This document shows positions 24,281 to 33,588 of a DNA stretch of 33,588 nt, one piece after another. The stretch is from positions 1 to 33,588 of the forward strand of contig JAPEVC010000311.1 of assembly GCA_027946555.1 (NCBI GenBank), in the 5' to 3' direction. A program made the translations under genes and the position numbers. Origin of the DNA: Gnomoniopsis sp. IMI 355080. Its lineage: Eukaryota; Ascomycota; Sordariomycetes; Diaporthales; Gnomoniaceae. Position 1 is the first letter of the stretch. Each line of letters begins with the position of its first letter. Below the pieces are notes generated by a model. It had not been told where the DNA came from, did not search any database, and saw only the letters and a program-made list of their open reading frames with translations.

Positions 24281-24300
24281 GCAAGTACTCCAGTACTTGC
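24281..24300. repeat. Perfect inverted repeat, 9-bp arms
   Basis: The arms GCAAGTACT and AGTACTTGC are exact reverse complements, separated by CC. They could form a hairpin or bind a dimeric protein. The dyad overlaps the left end of the first copy of a decayed tandem repeat. Confidence 0.75.
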
Positions 24301-24567
24301 AAGCAAAAGCTCAACATATCCCTACGTGTTGCTTCAGCTGATATGTAGATTCAAAGCTGTATATGGCAAGACATTACTGCTTCGTGGTTCTAATCATAGT
24401 TATTTGCAGTAAAAGATCAACATAGCTCTGCATTTTGATTCAGCTAATACATAAACAGGCATAAACAGGTGGCACCTGCATGAGGCGCAGCAGACTCTTT
24501 TGTGATGTTACAATAAGCATGCAGCAAATGATCAACCTATCAATGCATGTTGGTTCAGACTGAGGCT
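24299..24567. repeat. Three decayed tandem copies, about 110-bp period
   Basis: A core of about 47 bp recurs at 24299-24345, 24406-24452 and 24521-24567. Shared blocks are GCA..AAAWGMTCAAC, then a TAT/TAG segment, TRC.TKTTG, and TTCAG followed by CTGATA, CTAATA or ACTGAG. Spacing is 107 and 115 bp, and weaker similarity extends into the spacers (GACT or GACATT followed by a T-rich run). Copies are strongly diverged. They lie 340-600 bp upstream of the start of the three-TM protein gene. Confidence 0.6.
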
Positions 24568-24793
24568 TATGATACGAGAGCGCAAGGCCTGATCTCACAG
24601 CCTTGCTGATCACAAGGACCGTACATCTATCATTCACGCTCTAGCTGAAGTTTGGTGTCTAGCCTGCCGATTAAGCGCTAAGTTGAGCTCTTTGTAGTTC
24701 CACACTTGCAGCTTTCTGTTGCCTTGCACCCCAAGACTTGCCAATCGGAGAATTTGAATATCTAGCGATTGGTTCCAATGCCCACACCCGTGA

Positions 24794-25069
24794 ATCCCAA
24801 AGAACACGACCCTGGTCGACGCAGACCCCCGCGGTCAGGAGTTCACCCTCTTACGCGATGCCTCAGACTGGCAATCGAGTGCCGCCGCCGACTACTTCCC
24901 CGACCAATCGGCCGTGACGAGCTGCTAGGCCCAGCAGATGGGCCCTAATTGAGCAGGCTTCACGCAGACGAACTGGCATACCGTGAAGGCTACGAGTACC
25001 TGGGTACGGCTGGGTGAAAATTGGAGGAACGGTGGGAGGACAAGATCGTCTTTCATCCGGCAAGAATAG
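24794..25069 (+). pseudogene. Gene remnant with two in-frame stops
   Basis: Ninety-one codons of one frame show strong C-ending codon bias and protein-like sequence (TLVDADPRGQEFTLLRDASD, later AGFTQTNWHTVKATSTW). They are interrupted by TAG at 24926-24928 and TGA at 24950-24952. The block is markedly more GC-rich than the flanking sequence. No start codon, splice sites or continuation are visible on either side, so this looks like an internal piece of a former gene. I do not recognise the family. The two stops fit single-base decay of Gln/Arg and Trp codons. The antisense ORF 24863-25348 is probably its shadow. Confidence 0.55.
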
Positions 25070-27577
25070 CGGCGGCATGCCGGACCCATTGTTGATGCGA
25101 GGGGGGTGGAGCGGTCTGAAGTTAGGCCAGGGCCCTGCGATGCTGGCGGTCAGGTCTGCGTGACGGAACGATGTTGTGGGAATTATGAAGCAATGAAATT
25201 GGCCACTCAGCTGGCAGGAAATAACTCCAAATCCATAAGAGGGTATCAGAATCTTGTTGAGAGACAGCGCGGGTAATTTTGTTCTTTCTATCATGTGAAT
25301 ATGAAAGAAAACTCCATTGATCCACCCCAGCTTCTTTGAAGGCTTCATGTTTGGATGATCTGCTTTGTACCTAATCAGACAACCTTCGAGGCCTTGATCA
25401 TCAACAACCCCTCTGAAGCTGGCCTGGTGCTATTGTCAGTGAGAAGAATGTTGGAGAGCAATTTGAGGCGGTCCTGTGATGGAAAAGGTGGGCCTTTATT
25501 ATGCTGGTGCGTCCACGATCGTCGTTATGGACTCATGAAGGTCCAGGTGCTACGAGTACGGCGGAAAAAACTGCTACTTTTCCAACTAAGCGGTGAAAAA
25601 CAGAGCGTCTACGGACGTACCTACTTTAATGTTGTGGATCCATGGGCCACTAGGTCCCAATGTACCTACTTAGATGGGGTAGAAAGTAAAGTGAAACAAG
25701 ATGGCATCGCCAACCTCAATTACATTTAGAGGGACGACGTGGGAATGAAGCGAGACGGCGCACACTTTGGTCAACAGCTCTGAAGCGTCATACTTTCTGA
25801 CCTCGCACATCAGGAGATCAATCATCTTCCAAACGGATATCACTACTTCTTTATCAATGATAGGCATTAGCAGCATAGCACGAAGAATACCTATGTAGAG
25901 AGTGAATCGAGCTAAAGCTCGATATCATGTAGGTAAGTGGCGGGCGGCCATTTTTCCAAGGTTATGCAGTGGACAGGGCGGAAGAGAGACAAGCAGATCA
26001 TCGCCCCCAAGACATTCCAAGACCAAAAAACCAATTTCAAACTCACACGTACCTGATCCCAGATTTGACTCATTATGGAGTTCAGCACTGCCTAAGTAAT
26101 CACAAACACTCATCTACTGAGACTCATCCTTGAGTGCGCGGTTATCCAAGGCAAACAGACTACCGTGGCTGAAGCAATGACAATATTGGTGGTCCTGACA
26201 TCGCGATACATCGACCAAATAGAGGTCAAGTATGCTAGCGCAACAAGCCCTCGAACGAAGATAGCCCGACAGCCGGTCTTTGTGTGAAATCATCACTGCA
26301 GTATGCCCCGGTCAGCCCATGGTTCAGGCTGTTCTCCGAACGATAATGTGAGACAACATGCGGCCGTAAGCGTCATCAGTGAGTAGTACGTGGTAGGAGG
26401 ATGATCTCGGGGCTTATATGGGATTCACTTCGCAATTTCTTCAAGCCCATTACCATTGATCGATCTGCTGTATATTCGGCGTCTTCAGTGTATAGTCCAA
26501 GACAGTCCCTGCCGAGGGGAATCACATGCATGGTCGGTCATCGGTATATAATAATACTCTGTTTCGATCCTATTTGAGACGCTAGAAATTGGCTTCTTGT
26601 GAGGCCTCAGTCAATACTCAACTAGGAGGTAAATGGACCGTGATGCCTGGATGTCCAGGATACTGGGACAGTAGCTAGATGACCTACGCTTCCCTTCATA
26701 AGCAAATCTGACACTGTACCAGAGTATCTCCGCCCGATTTAACATCCACAAAGTCTGCTTGACTGAGCCAGCAAATTTGGCGGTTAGCAGAAGGAGCCAT
26801 CCTCAGCGATCGCCATGAATTTGGGATAAAGAGCACCCTACGTAGTGGTTTTATTGGCTAGAAACCGACCAAGGTTGCTCCAGCACCTGGGCACTCAAGA
26901 ACAGTGTCAATGTCTCGGCAGAAGGTACATTGATCCTAGACAAACTGGGCGGGCGTTACCAGAAGCAATACCCGCGGCGGGTCAACTTAGAAGCTAGCGT
27001 CCCTCAACTGCTCAGTTACTTTGAGCCGTATATAAGTCTAAGTTGCTGTCTCAAATCAAGCCGAGTGTGACTCTGGGTACATAGCTTGATTGATCCATGG
27101 CCCGAGCCGCAAGCGGACAGGTGCTCGTACGCTGACTTGTAAAAAGATGCGAAAGACTGTTAGCAATGGCGGATTAATATTTCTAAAGGACCAGGACCAT
27201 AGCTAAGTAAGATTAACCAATTTTTGTATAGTGATACTCGTTCATTGTGCTTGAATTCCTTCCAGAATCAGGATGCTTTCAGCTTTTACAGTGCTGTTTT
27301 ATTGGAGTCGCAGATACGCCTTACATGAGCCTGAGACAGATCAATCTAGATGTTAAACTTGACGCCCTGGTAAAGCGGGTATTACCTTGAAAAGGGAGGT
27401 TTCCTTTCTCAACCCATACCCACCGAGCATCGCAAACATCTGCTTCGCTATAGTGATTCACACTTGAATAAGACGGGCGTCGTTTGCGCGGAGAACGGGT
27501 TCAGCCTTCTTCAATCTTGTTTGTCAACGAAGTGGCTCCACTCGCATCTCTATACACGACGAGCTCAACGCGCCATC
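25070..27577. other. Intergenic, about 2.5 kb, possible coding scraps
   Basis: No intact gene is recognised. On the minus strand three pieces look somewhat protein-like. 26376-26296 starts MTLTAACCLTLSFG. 26281-26113 includes FVRGLVALAYLTSIWSMYRD, a probable membrane helix. 25925-25670 includes PIIDKEVVISVWKMIDLLM. They do not join in frame through good splice sites, so they may be relics or chance AT-rich frames. The last ~500 bases are presumably the promoter of the NADase gene, with a TATATAAG at about 27029. Confidence 0.4.
25906..25923. repeat. Perfect inverted repeat, 8-bp arms
   Basis: ATCGAGCT and AGCTCGAT are exact reverse complements around a two-base AA spacer. The site is non-coding and no function is assigned. 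Confidence 0.65.
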
Positions 27578-28440
27578 ATGCTCCCCTTCCACTATTACAT
27601 CACTACAACCTGGCTGGCGGCACTCGCTTCGCCCGTCCTAGCCGCACCACTCTCCTTTGCCGCCGTGGAGATAGGGCCCCAATGCTGCGCAATACACAGT
27701 TCTGCCCCAGAATACTGCACAGGAACGGCCAACAATTCAACACTACTAGATCAATATGTCTGCGGTGACTGGCGTCTGGGCCCTATCCTACTCCCAAAGA
27801 CGCTACCGCCCCTCGCACCGCTCCTGGAACTCTACCATCGTTTCGGCGGACTGTGTCCCGTGGCATTTTTGGAAGCATGGTGGAATGACACTACAGGATA
27901 CTGGAATTATCCAGAGCAAACGGGGTTCTCGGTTGATCTTTCTTCCCCCGGCGGACCTTCCAACGGCAGAGCAATTGACGGTAACCTCGTCCTGCCAGTT
28001 GGTACGCTGATTGATCGTTTCGGGGCGGAAAAGAATGGCAAGTATTTCAGCCCAGCTGCAGCGCCCTACCTGCAAAGAGCATTGCCACCGAGCAATTTGG
28101 ATACTCCACAAGATAATCCCCAGTGAGACGCTCCCTCGCCTTGCCTTCCCAAAAACCCTAGCCATTTGTAGGTATAGCGCATCACTCTTGGCCGCACAAG
28201 AAAGCTGAAACATACATCTTTGTCTTCCTTGGCAGATATCCTTACAACTATCACGTATATCGCGTTCTGCAGCCCATCACCGTACTTGCAGGTCCAATTG
28301 CGCCGTGGTTCGGACAGAGGGGACAAGGGGTGCAATACGTGGCGAATGTATCGGCCCAAGTAATGCTCGAAAGCCGCGTATTGGAACGGGTTGATCCATC
28401 CGTGATTTTACAAGCCAATGGCGGAGATTGTAGCGAGTGA
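27578..28440 (+). CDS. Secreted TNT-family NAD+ glycohydrolase (NADase)
   Basis: This is a fungal homologue of the tuberculosis necrotizing toxin fold, like the surface NADase of Aspergillus fumigatus conidia. The family cleaves NAD+ to nicotinamide and ADP-ribose outside the cell. Exons are 27578-28122 and 28236-28440; the 113-nt intron has GTGAGA, a CTGAA branch site and GGCAG, and the product is 249 aa. The ATG at 27578 was chosen because a signal peptide follows directly (about residues 1-22, ending in VLAAP). The N-terminal region has Cys pairs (CC, then a third Cys) and N-glycosylation sites. TNT-domain marks are the GTLIDRFG motif with the expected catalytic Arg (about 147), GKYFSP just after, and a Gln in GVQY of exon 2 (about 215) matching the catalytic Gln. 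No breaks are seen. Neighbours give no operon-like context, and no immunity factor is visible. Confidence 0.88.
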
Positions 28441-28795
28441 AATGTTAGACTGAAGCTGGGCATACCCTACAAGTATGTAGCAACTTGTATACGATTGTCA
28501 TAAGTCGTTCTCAATGTATGTAGATATATCTCTTTAATTTCAAGTAGTAAAGTGAAGATTCTCATGTGGATTGAAGAACGATGCCCAGTCACATTACAGA
28601 TCGTGAGGAGAGCATTATCGTGGTTAAGATTCCTTGACATAAGCCCCTTCATAACGCTCCCAACTACAGACGAAGTACGTTAACGATCGCGTTTCAAAAT
28701 CTGGCGGTGACCGTCTGCGTGATCCATGCTAAGCAGATCAGCTACCAACGAAAGTACATACCTAGGTATCTACAGAGTCTTGTCGTAAATTTTTC
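28441..28795. other. Intergenic between convergent genes
   Basis: A short AT-rich gap presumably holds the 3' ends of the NADase and the hydrolase. It contains one ACCTAGGTA copy and no ORF of note. Confidence 0.55.
28760..28768. repeat. ACCTAGGTA dispersed palindromic motif
   Basis: Exact copy just beyond the stop codon of the alpha/beta hydrolase, within the longer palindrome ATACCTAGGTAT. Confidence 0.7.
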
Positions 28796-29660
28796 TCATA
28801 GATTCAATAAACCGTGAACAAATCTGACAATATGTGCAGCCAATTCTTCTGGATCGCTGACAAAGGGCATATGACCCGTCTTCAACTCAATAATGGCCCA
28901 ACCAACTTTGGACTTTTCCAGCCAGATATCCTGCAAGAAAGCTGGGTTACAGGCGTCATTCTCAGTGCGCACATACGCTCTCCTTTTCTCGAAACCAGAA
29001 TCGGCCCAAGCAGGTGACGAGGGCTTCGTCTCAAAAGCCAGAAGAGCATGAGGACACATGGTCTTCTCAAGCGCTGGGATCATTGATGGGTTGCAGTCGT
29101 TGTATAGGACGCCCTGCGACGGCTCGATCAAGGCTAGGCCTTTGGAAGGCTACGAAGTATCGACACGAATCAGCTTTCAATCTTTGTAAAGCTGTTCGCT
29201 TGCTCTCCAGGTAACACCTGCCAATACGCACCTTGTCCCTTTTGATGAAGGGTGGATACTCTCCGCCCACGGCCTGGAGGAGCGATTCGCCCTCCAGAGT
29301 GATGTTACCCGCCACGTAGATAAGTCCGACTACAGCTGAGTTCTTGCCCTGGGCCTGGCGAGACGTCTTATCCAGTCCCTTCGCTGCAGCCCCAGCCACG
29401 ACGCCGCCGTATGAATGGGCGACGATCACCACATTCTTTTGCTCCTTGTCAAGGAGAGGGAGTATGACTTGATCGCGAAGTGAGATGATATCCTTCTCAG
29501 AGGTTGCCGTGCTTGGGTCTGTGGGGTTGCAGTTTGGATGAGGTCCGGGATGGGTTGAAAAGCCTGCTTTCTCAAGATACGGGACCAGCTTTTCGTAGCC
29601 ATCCGGTGTTCCGAAAGCACCTGGAACCAAGAGGAGAGTTGGTAGAGTTGCAAATGCCAT
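28796..29660 (-). CDS. Alpha/beta hydrolase (AB_hydrolase_1, esterase-like)
   Basis: Exons on the minus strand are 29660-29232 and 29149-28796. The 82-nt intron has GTGCGT, a CTGAT branch site and GTAG, and the phase-0 join gives 260 aa, normal for this small-hydrolase group. The N-terminus TLLLVPGAFGTPDGYEKLV holds the first strand and oxyanion-hole region. The nucleophile is Ser83 in AHSYGG, the acid is probably Asp208 in RTEND, and the His is H236 in TGHMPFVSDPEEL. There is no signal peptide or membrane helix, so it is probably cytosolic. The sequence style resembles fungal salicylate/methyl-ester hydrolase-like proteins often found in secondary-metabolite loci. The substrate cannot be read from sequence. 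It converges with the NADase gene. Confidence 0.92.
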
Positions 29661-30965
29661 TCTTGTGATGGAAGCCGGGATCGATGTCCGTGGATCTAGT
29701 GATACTATGTCTGTCGGAATACGAGCACACAGGATCTTTCGCGGGGAAAAGGGCGACGGTGCTACAGACGAGTAGTACTAATTAATCAGCGATATATGTA
29801 TCAATTTGCGTCTTAAAGTGGGGTTCCACAAGGTCGCTCACATGGATGCATGTAGCAATGGCTGACGAGATACTTCAGGTATTACCCACCATAGTGCCTA
29901 AGCGCTTACGATGTAAGGCTGTGCCGCAATTTGCAACCCTCTGAGTTGAATATTGGTCCAGGCAACTTACCTGCTGCAAGGCTATGCCTTACAACAGACA
30001 CCTAGCTTGAACTTGAATATTATTCGCGTTTCCGGACCAGCCCTCGGCGAAGCGTTCTCTTCTATCCTTAACTATACAGAGTTTCTCGTATGCGGACTAG
30101 TCGAGGGTCTGAGGTACCCACGCACATAGCGAATTGATAAGGGCAGGAGGTCGAATATTATAAAGATCGTGAATTCTCGTGATAGTTCATGGTGATAATT
30201 AATAATACATACGAAAATGCTTCCGCCGAGGACTGCTCCTTTCCCGCGCCTCCAGGCCTCCAGCCGGACTAGCTCTCTACAAAGCTGATTTTCTTTATAT
30301 ATTTCATCGCCACAACCTAGTATATAAAGTAAATAAGTGTATTAATCTAACCTCCGTCCCGAAGTTTATATGGGCCCACGGATAGCAGATTGAGTGGAAC
30401 GTGCGTACTTATTTCTAGTGCCTATACTACCGCAGCTAGAAATCGGATCATACAAGACTTGTTAGCCTGTAGTACGCGGTCGTGGCAATGAAGCATGTTG
30501 CCGCCCTCAAGTGATATATAGCCATGCTATAGCGATAGTCCCGAGGTCAGTCATCGTAAAGCCATAGGCACCATTTCTCAAATTGCAACACTTGAAGCCC
30601 CCACGGACAATGACAATCCGTAAATAGTCGTGACTCACGAGGATCTGGACCATCGACTTCCCTACCGAGCTATGTAGAGAGACCCTTCTCACTTGGGCCC
30701 CCACACTCTATAGAGATCGGCGGGCTTGATGCTTTTGAAGAGCGGAAACGTGCCGTCATGCAAGGGTGTCAACTACTTGTGGCGCAAAATGTAGCACATG
30801 ATGCGCCATAATTATTGACGGGACTCCAAAATTCCCACCACATTGCAAAATCAGCCGGTCACCTCTTTTAAATTCACAGTGTCTTCCACAACAAATTTCC
30901 TGCTGAACTCAAAACAACAACTCGACGCCACCGAAGACCTCTACAGCCGCTGGTAACTGGGAACC
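29661..30965. other. Intergenic, AT-rich, about 1.3 kb
   Basis: This is the upstream region shared by the hydrolase (minus) and the methyltransferase relic (plus). The stretch 30180-30360 is notably AT-rich, with TATATA and TTAATAATA tracts. No ORF is convincing (30507-30704 - is short and unlike protein). No transposon ends were recognised. Confidence 0.5.
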
Positions 30966-32252
30966 ATGGGCCAAGAGGAAGTTGATGAAATTCGGTTGTC
31001 TGATGGGTCACAGAACCTCAGTGACCTGAAGGAGTCCCAGTCGACCAGCTGGAATGGCACCTTGGTCGACAACGCCAAAGATACATATGTACTGATGCGA
31101 AACTGCAATGCGAGTACTCGGTGAGCTGATTATTACCCTGTATTCGTCTTTGGAAGGGACAGGCCATGTTGATATACCACAAGGCTTACAGCTCTCCACT
31201 CTCTATGGACGGATCTTCTTGGGTTCCTTGTCCACCCCGTCATTCCTATCAGAGCATTTGATTTGAAAGTTGCGGATATAGCCACGGGGAACGGGTACGT
31301 ATCCACGAATGCCTGCCAATTGTCAACTCAGCGATTGTCTCCTTCTCGGAATCTCATGTAAAATGATACTGATCGGCTCAATCCTAGTATTTGGCTTCAC
31401 CAAGTTGCCCGCGATAAGCCAACGTCCGCAGAATTTCATGGGTTCGATATCAGTCTTGACCAGGTCGGCGTCAAGCCCTGGCTGCCAGCCAACATTTATA
31501 TGCACACTTGGGACATATTCGAAGAGCCACCCACGCGATTCATGGGCTAGTTTGATATAGTCCATGTTCGACTTCTCACGGTTGTGGTCAGGAACGACGA
31601 TCCACGTCAAATCTTGGCCAATTTGTTCAAACTGTTGAGTATGTGAAATATCAGACGCAGACTATCGAAATGTACTGACTCTTGGCTCCCTCATCGCAGA
31701 ACCAGGTGGTTTCCTGCAGTGGGACGAGGTAGACACCATCGGGTGCTCTATCAAAACAGTACCAGGCGTAAAAGCTGATAATCTGAGGACTCTTCTGTCA
31801 CAGATCAACGGTCGTGATACGTAAGTAATCTCTGGACACAATACATTCGAACATATCACCACCACTTATAAACTGTTCTATTTAGGTGGAAATACAATCT
31901 TAAAGAGGTCATGGATGAGAATGGAGGCCATGAAACCTTTCTCTCCATTTATGAGCCTGGACTGGGTTCAGCAAGATTATGGAGTGACATGTAAGTGACT
32001 GGTTTATTTTTTCTTACTTGTGTCTCATTTCAATAACTGGACAGAGTCCAATAAAGTTCTACCAACCCCTCGTTGAACGGTCACATGTACTAAAAGCACG
32101 CCAGCTATGTTAGCACCTGGAAGGAGTTTGTCGATAACGTCATGAAGGAGTCTGAGGTGTCTCGCGAGCTTGAGGAGAAGGCTATGACAGAAGTAAGAGC
32201 GGGCGCTGCGATAATAATTCCGATATTAGTATGGGTGACTAAGAAGGCCTAA
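30966..32252 (+). pseudogene. SAM-dependent methyltransferase (LaeA/UMTA-like), nonsense-disrupted
   Basis: The six-exon structure reads 30966-31120, 31184-31294, 31388-31638, 31700-31820, 31886-31990 and probably 32105-32252. Joins keep frame and total 297 codons. Family marks are the N-terminal YVLMRNCNASTRL, the LWTDLLGFLVHP segment, SAM motif I VADIATGNGIW, then FHGFDISLDQVG, DIVHVRLL, LLKPGGFLQWDEVD, and a C-terminal helix WKEFVDNVMKE. A TAG at 31548-31550 (codon about 143) interrupts exon 3 exactly where the family has the residue before FDIVHVRLL, and a CAG to TAG change would explain it. All other exons and splice sites are clean, so decay is recent or the stop is allele-specific. The last intron (114 nt) and the short C-terminal exon are the least sure; the region usually present between SDM and SYVSTW may be missing. 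Such enzymes are often tied to secondary metabolism. Confidence 0.82.
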
Positions 32253-33218
32253 TAGGAGCCTCCTCAGTACTGTCACCTGTGCACAGTTCCCATATGCACT
32301 CATTTACTTGGACTTAGAACTAAGGCATCCCATGTGCTGTATATGCGATTTCATGTCTTTGAAGAATTGCACAAGATATGATTCGAATGAGTCCTTGGAG
32401 CCCAGTAAATTTTGCCGCTGACCAGGCTGAGGCCGCGGCCTTTCAGAAGCATTTCATACTCCGAGCATTCCTTCGCTGACTGGCACTACAGTAGTTTGAA
32501 GGCTTTCCAGAAACTGATTTTACTGGTCAGGCTCACCCTAACGGTAGATGTATATACAGCATGATTCGAAATAGGGCAAGCAAATTAGCGCTAACGAGGA
32601 ATCACTATCTTTTATAAACACTCCTGCTTGATTAGAATAAACAGGAAAAGCGAGCCACGGCTTCAATGGGAACAGAACATTTTTGTACTCAAGATTTTTA
32701 AGCCACTCTCTTGCCTTCACCCAACAGGTTTAGAGCCCATGATGGCCAGACTCCAATAGACAACAGATTTCTCCTGCGCCCACTCCGACTCCGGACGCAG
32801 ATTGGCAGTTCAGCAGCCAGGGCTATGCATCCATGACGATGTACTTAGACTTCATTAGCACGCCACTTCTAGCAGCGGCATACTTATCCAACCCTCTCAA
32901 TCTCCTGTTACGGCACGTATGGATATGGAACTTTCTCGGCACCACTGGGAAGTCAGGAACAGGCGACACGGTTTCGCGACTGCCGCAGCGAGTCCGGTTG
33001 CCTCCATCGGGCGAGTCCGGCCTTGAGGGGACTTTGGAAAGTTTTTGTTGGCTAGGAGGTACTCACTCCTTAGTTCCAAATACACTGCGATTGCTCTATT
33101 TCCATCGACTGTCGATAGGCTTCGTTCAAGTATACGGTGGATACTGTCGTAGAGATGCTATACGAGTGGACGGATCAGCGGTCCGAGTACTAGGTAGTGG
33201 AAGGGTACCTGCCTAGGT

Positions 33219-33227
33219 ACCTAGGTA
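33219..33227. repeat. ACCTAGGTA dispersed palindromic motif
   Basis: Exact copy adjoining a second partial copy (GCCTAGGTAC at 33211), giving a small cluster. Confidence 0.7.
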
Positions 33228-33534
33228 GATTTGTTTCTTCCCTTTACCGGTCCCCGTTCTCTGCGTTTTCATCTGCGTTGTATCATGCATGCTCGGATGA
33301 GTGAATGGCAACTTCGTTTCCAATTCTGGCCCAAGAAAATACGGAATTGAAAATCGGAATTGAAAATAGATGAAATGCCTTTAGGTAACTTTAGGAAACT
33401 TTCCATAATGAACTCACTTTTGCCTCCTACTTTACCTCCTGCTCCTTATCTTGAATATCTGGTCTCTTTCTTGGCTTATGGCTTTCTTGTTCCAGTCTAG
33501 CTTTTTTTCCCCAACCAATCGACTTCGTACAAAG

Positions 33535-33550
33535 ATGTTGTGTGTATCAG
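33535..33550 (+). CDS. Possible first exon of a gene leaving the window
   Basis: An ATG in fair context (AAAG before it) follows a long pyrimidine-rich leader. Five codons plus one base later comes a good 5' splice site (G, then GTAGGT at 33551). This could be a tiny first exon whose gene lies beyond the window. Nothing downstream is visible to confirm it. Confidence 0.2.
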
Positions 33551-33588
33551 GTAGGTATCCCGCCGTATTTCCCCCTCCCCTCAAACGG

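Larger units (their letters stand above)
32253..33588. other. Intergenic, with promoter-like right end
   Basis: No gene is recognised from 32253 to about 33230; the 127-codon frame 32833-33216 has no domain-like content. From about 33420 the plus strand becomes strongly pyrimidine-rich (CCTCCTAC, CTCCTTATC, TCTCTTTCTTGG), like the leader of a gene beginning at the right edge. A near-direct repeat GGAATTGAAAAT occurs twice near 33340-33370. Confidence 0.5.

Noticed and set aside
24863..25348. 161-codon ORF (-)
   Set aside because: Its C-terminal half is antisense to the GC-rich remnant, whose codon bias favours the plus strand; no domain features.
32041..32104. Additional coding sequence between exons 5 and 6 of the methyltransferase relic
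   Set aside because: The frame that would continue into the last exon contains TAA codons; a 114-nt intron ending at GCCAG (32104) explains it better, although lost coding sequence remains possible.
32833..33216. 127-codon ORF (+)
   Set aside because: Starts with a hydrophobic stretch but then becomes compositionally random, and an antisense frame is also open. Not enough to call a gene.
1..33588. CRISPR arrays, rRNA genes, bacterial-type operons or intact transposons
   Set aside because: Scanned by eye and none seen; intron-containing monocistronic genes show fungal nuclear DNA.

Overview
This window reads as nuclear DNA of a filamentous ascomycete (Pezizomycotina). Genes are monocistronic and on both strands. 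Introns are short (52 to about 114 nt), with GT..AG borders and CTGAC/CTGAA-type branch sites. Long intergenic stretches separate the genes. The dispersed palindrome ACCTAGGTA, which I associate with Sordariomycete genomes, weakly favours that class. I see no rRNA, tRNA, CRISPR array, intact transposon or bacterial operon.

Left part (1-9592). A hypothetical ORF (489-1109, +) lies tail-to-tail with a GH47 class I alpha-1,2-mannosidase (1466-3267, -, two exons). About 3.9 kb without recognisable genes follows. Then comes a multi-exon orphan polytopic membrane protein (7181-9592, -) with a long cytosolic-looking tail. Its first exon carries a one-base frame break, unless a weak intron is used there.

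Middle (9593-21298). A 5.85 kb gene desert precedes the conserved block. The block holds a PPPDE/DeSI peptidase-thioredoxin-PUL fusion (15444-17198, -), divergent from a three-exon GDA1/CD39 Golgi guanosine diphosphatase (18088-19905, +). A small four-helix membrane protein resembling DUF7704 follows (20843-21298, +). The GH47 mannosidase and the GDPase both serve secretory-pathway glycosylation. They are 15 kb apart with no sign of co-regulation.

Right, accessory part (21299-33588). A five-exon orphan three-TM membrane protein (21900-23963, -) has a promoter side holding three decayed copies of a roughly 110 bp tandem repeat and a perfect dyad. Next is a GC-rich, good-codon gene remnant with internal stops (24794-25069, +). 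A secreted TNT-family NADase (27578-28440, +, two exons, intact) converges with an alpha/beta hydrolase (28796-29660, -, two exons, intact). Last is a LaeA/UMTA-type SAM methyltransferase (30966-32252, +, six exons) inactivated by one in-frame TAG. The mix of intact secreted/effector-like genes, orphan membrane proteins and relics suggests a fast-evolving accessory segment beside conserved housekeeping genes. All exon joins were read by eye and have no transcript support.
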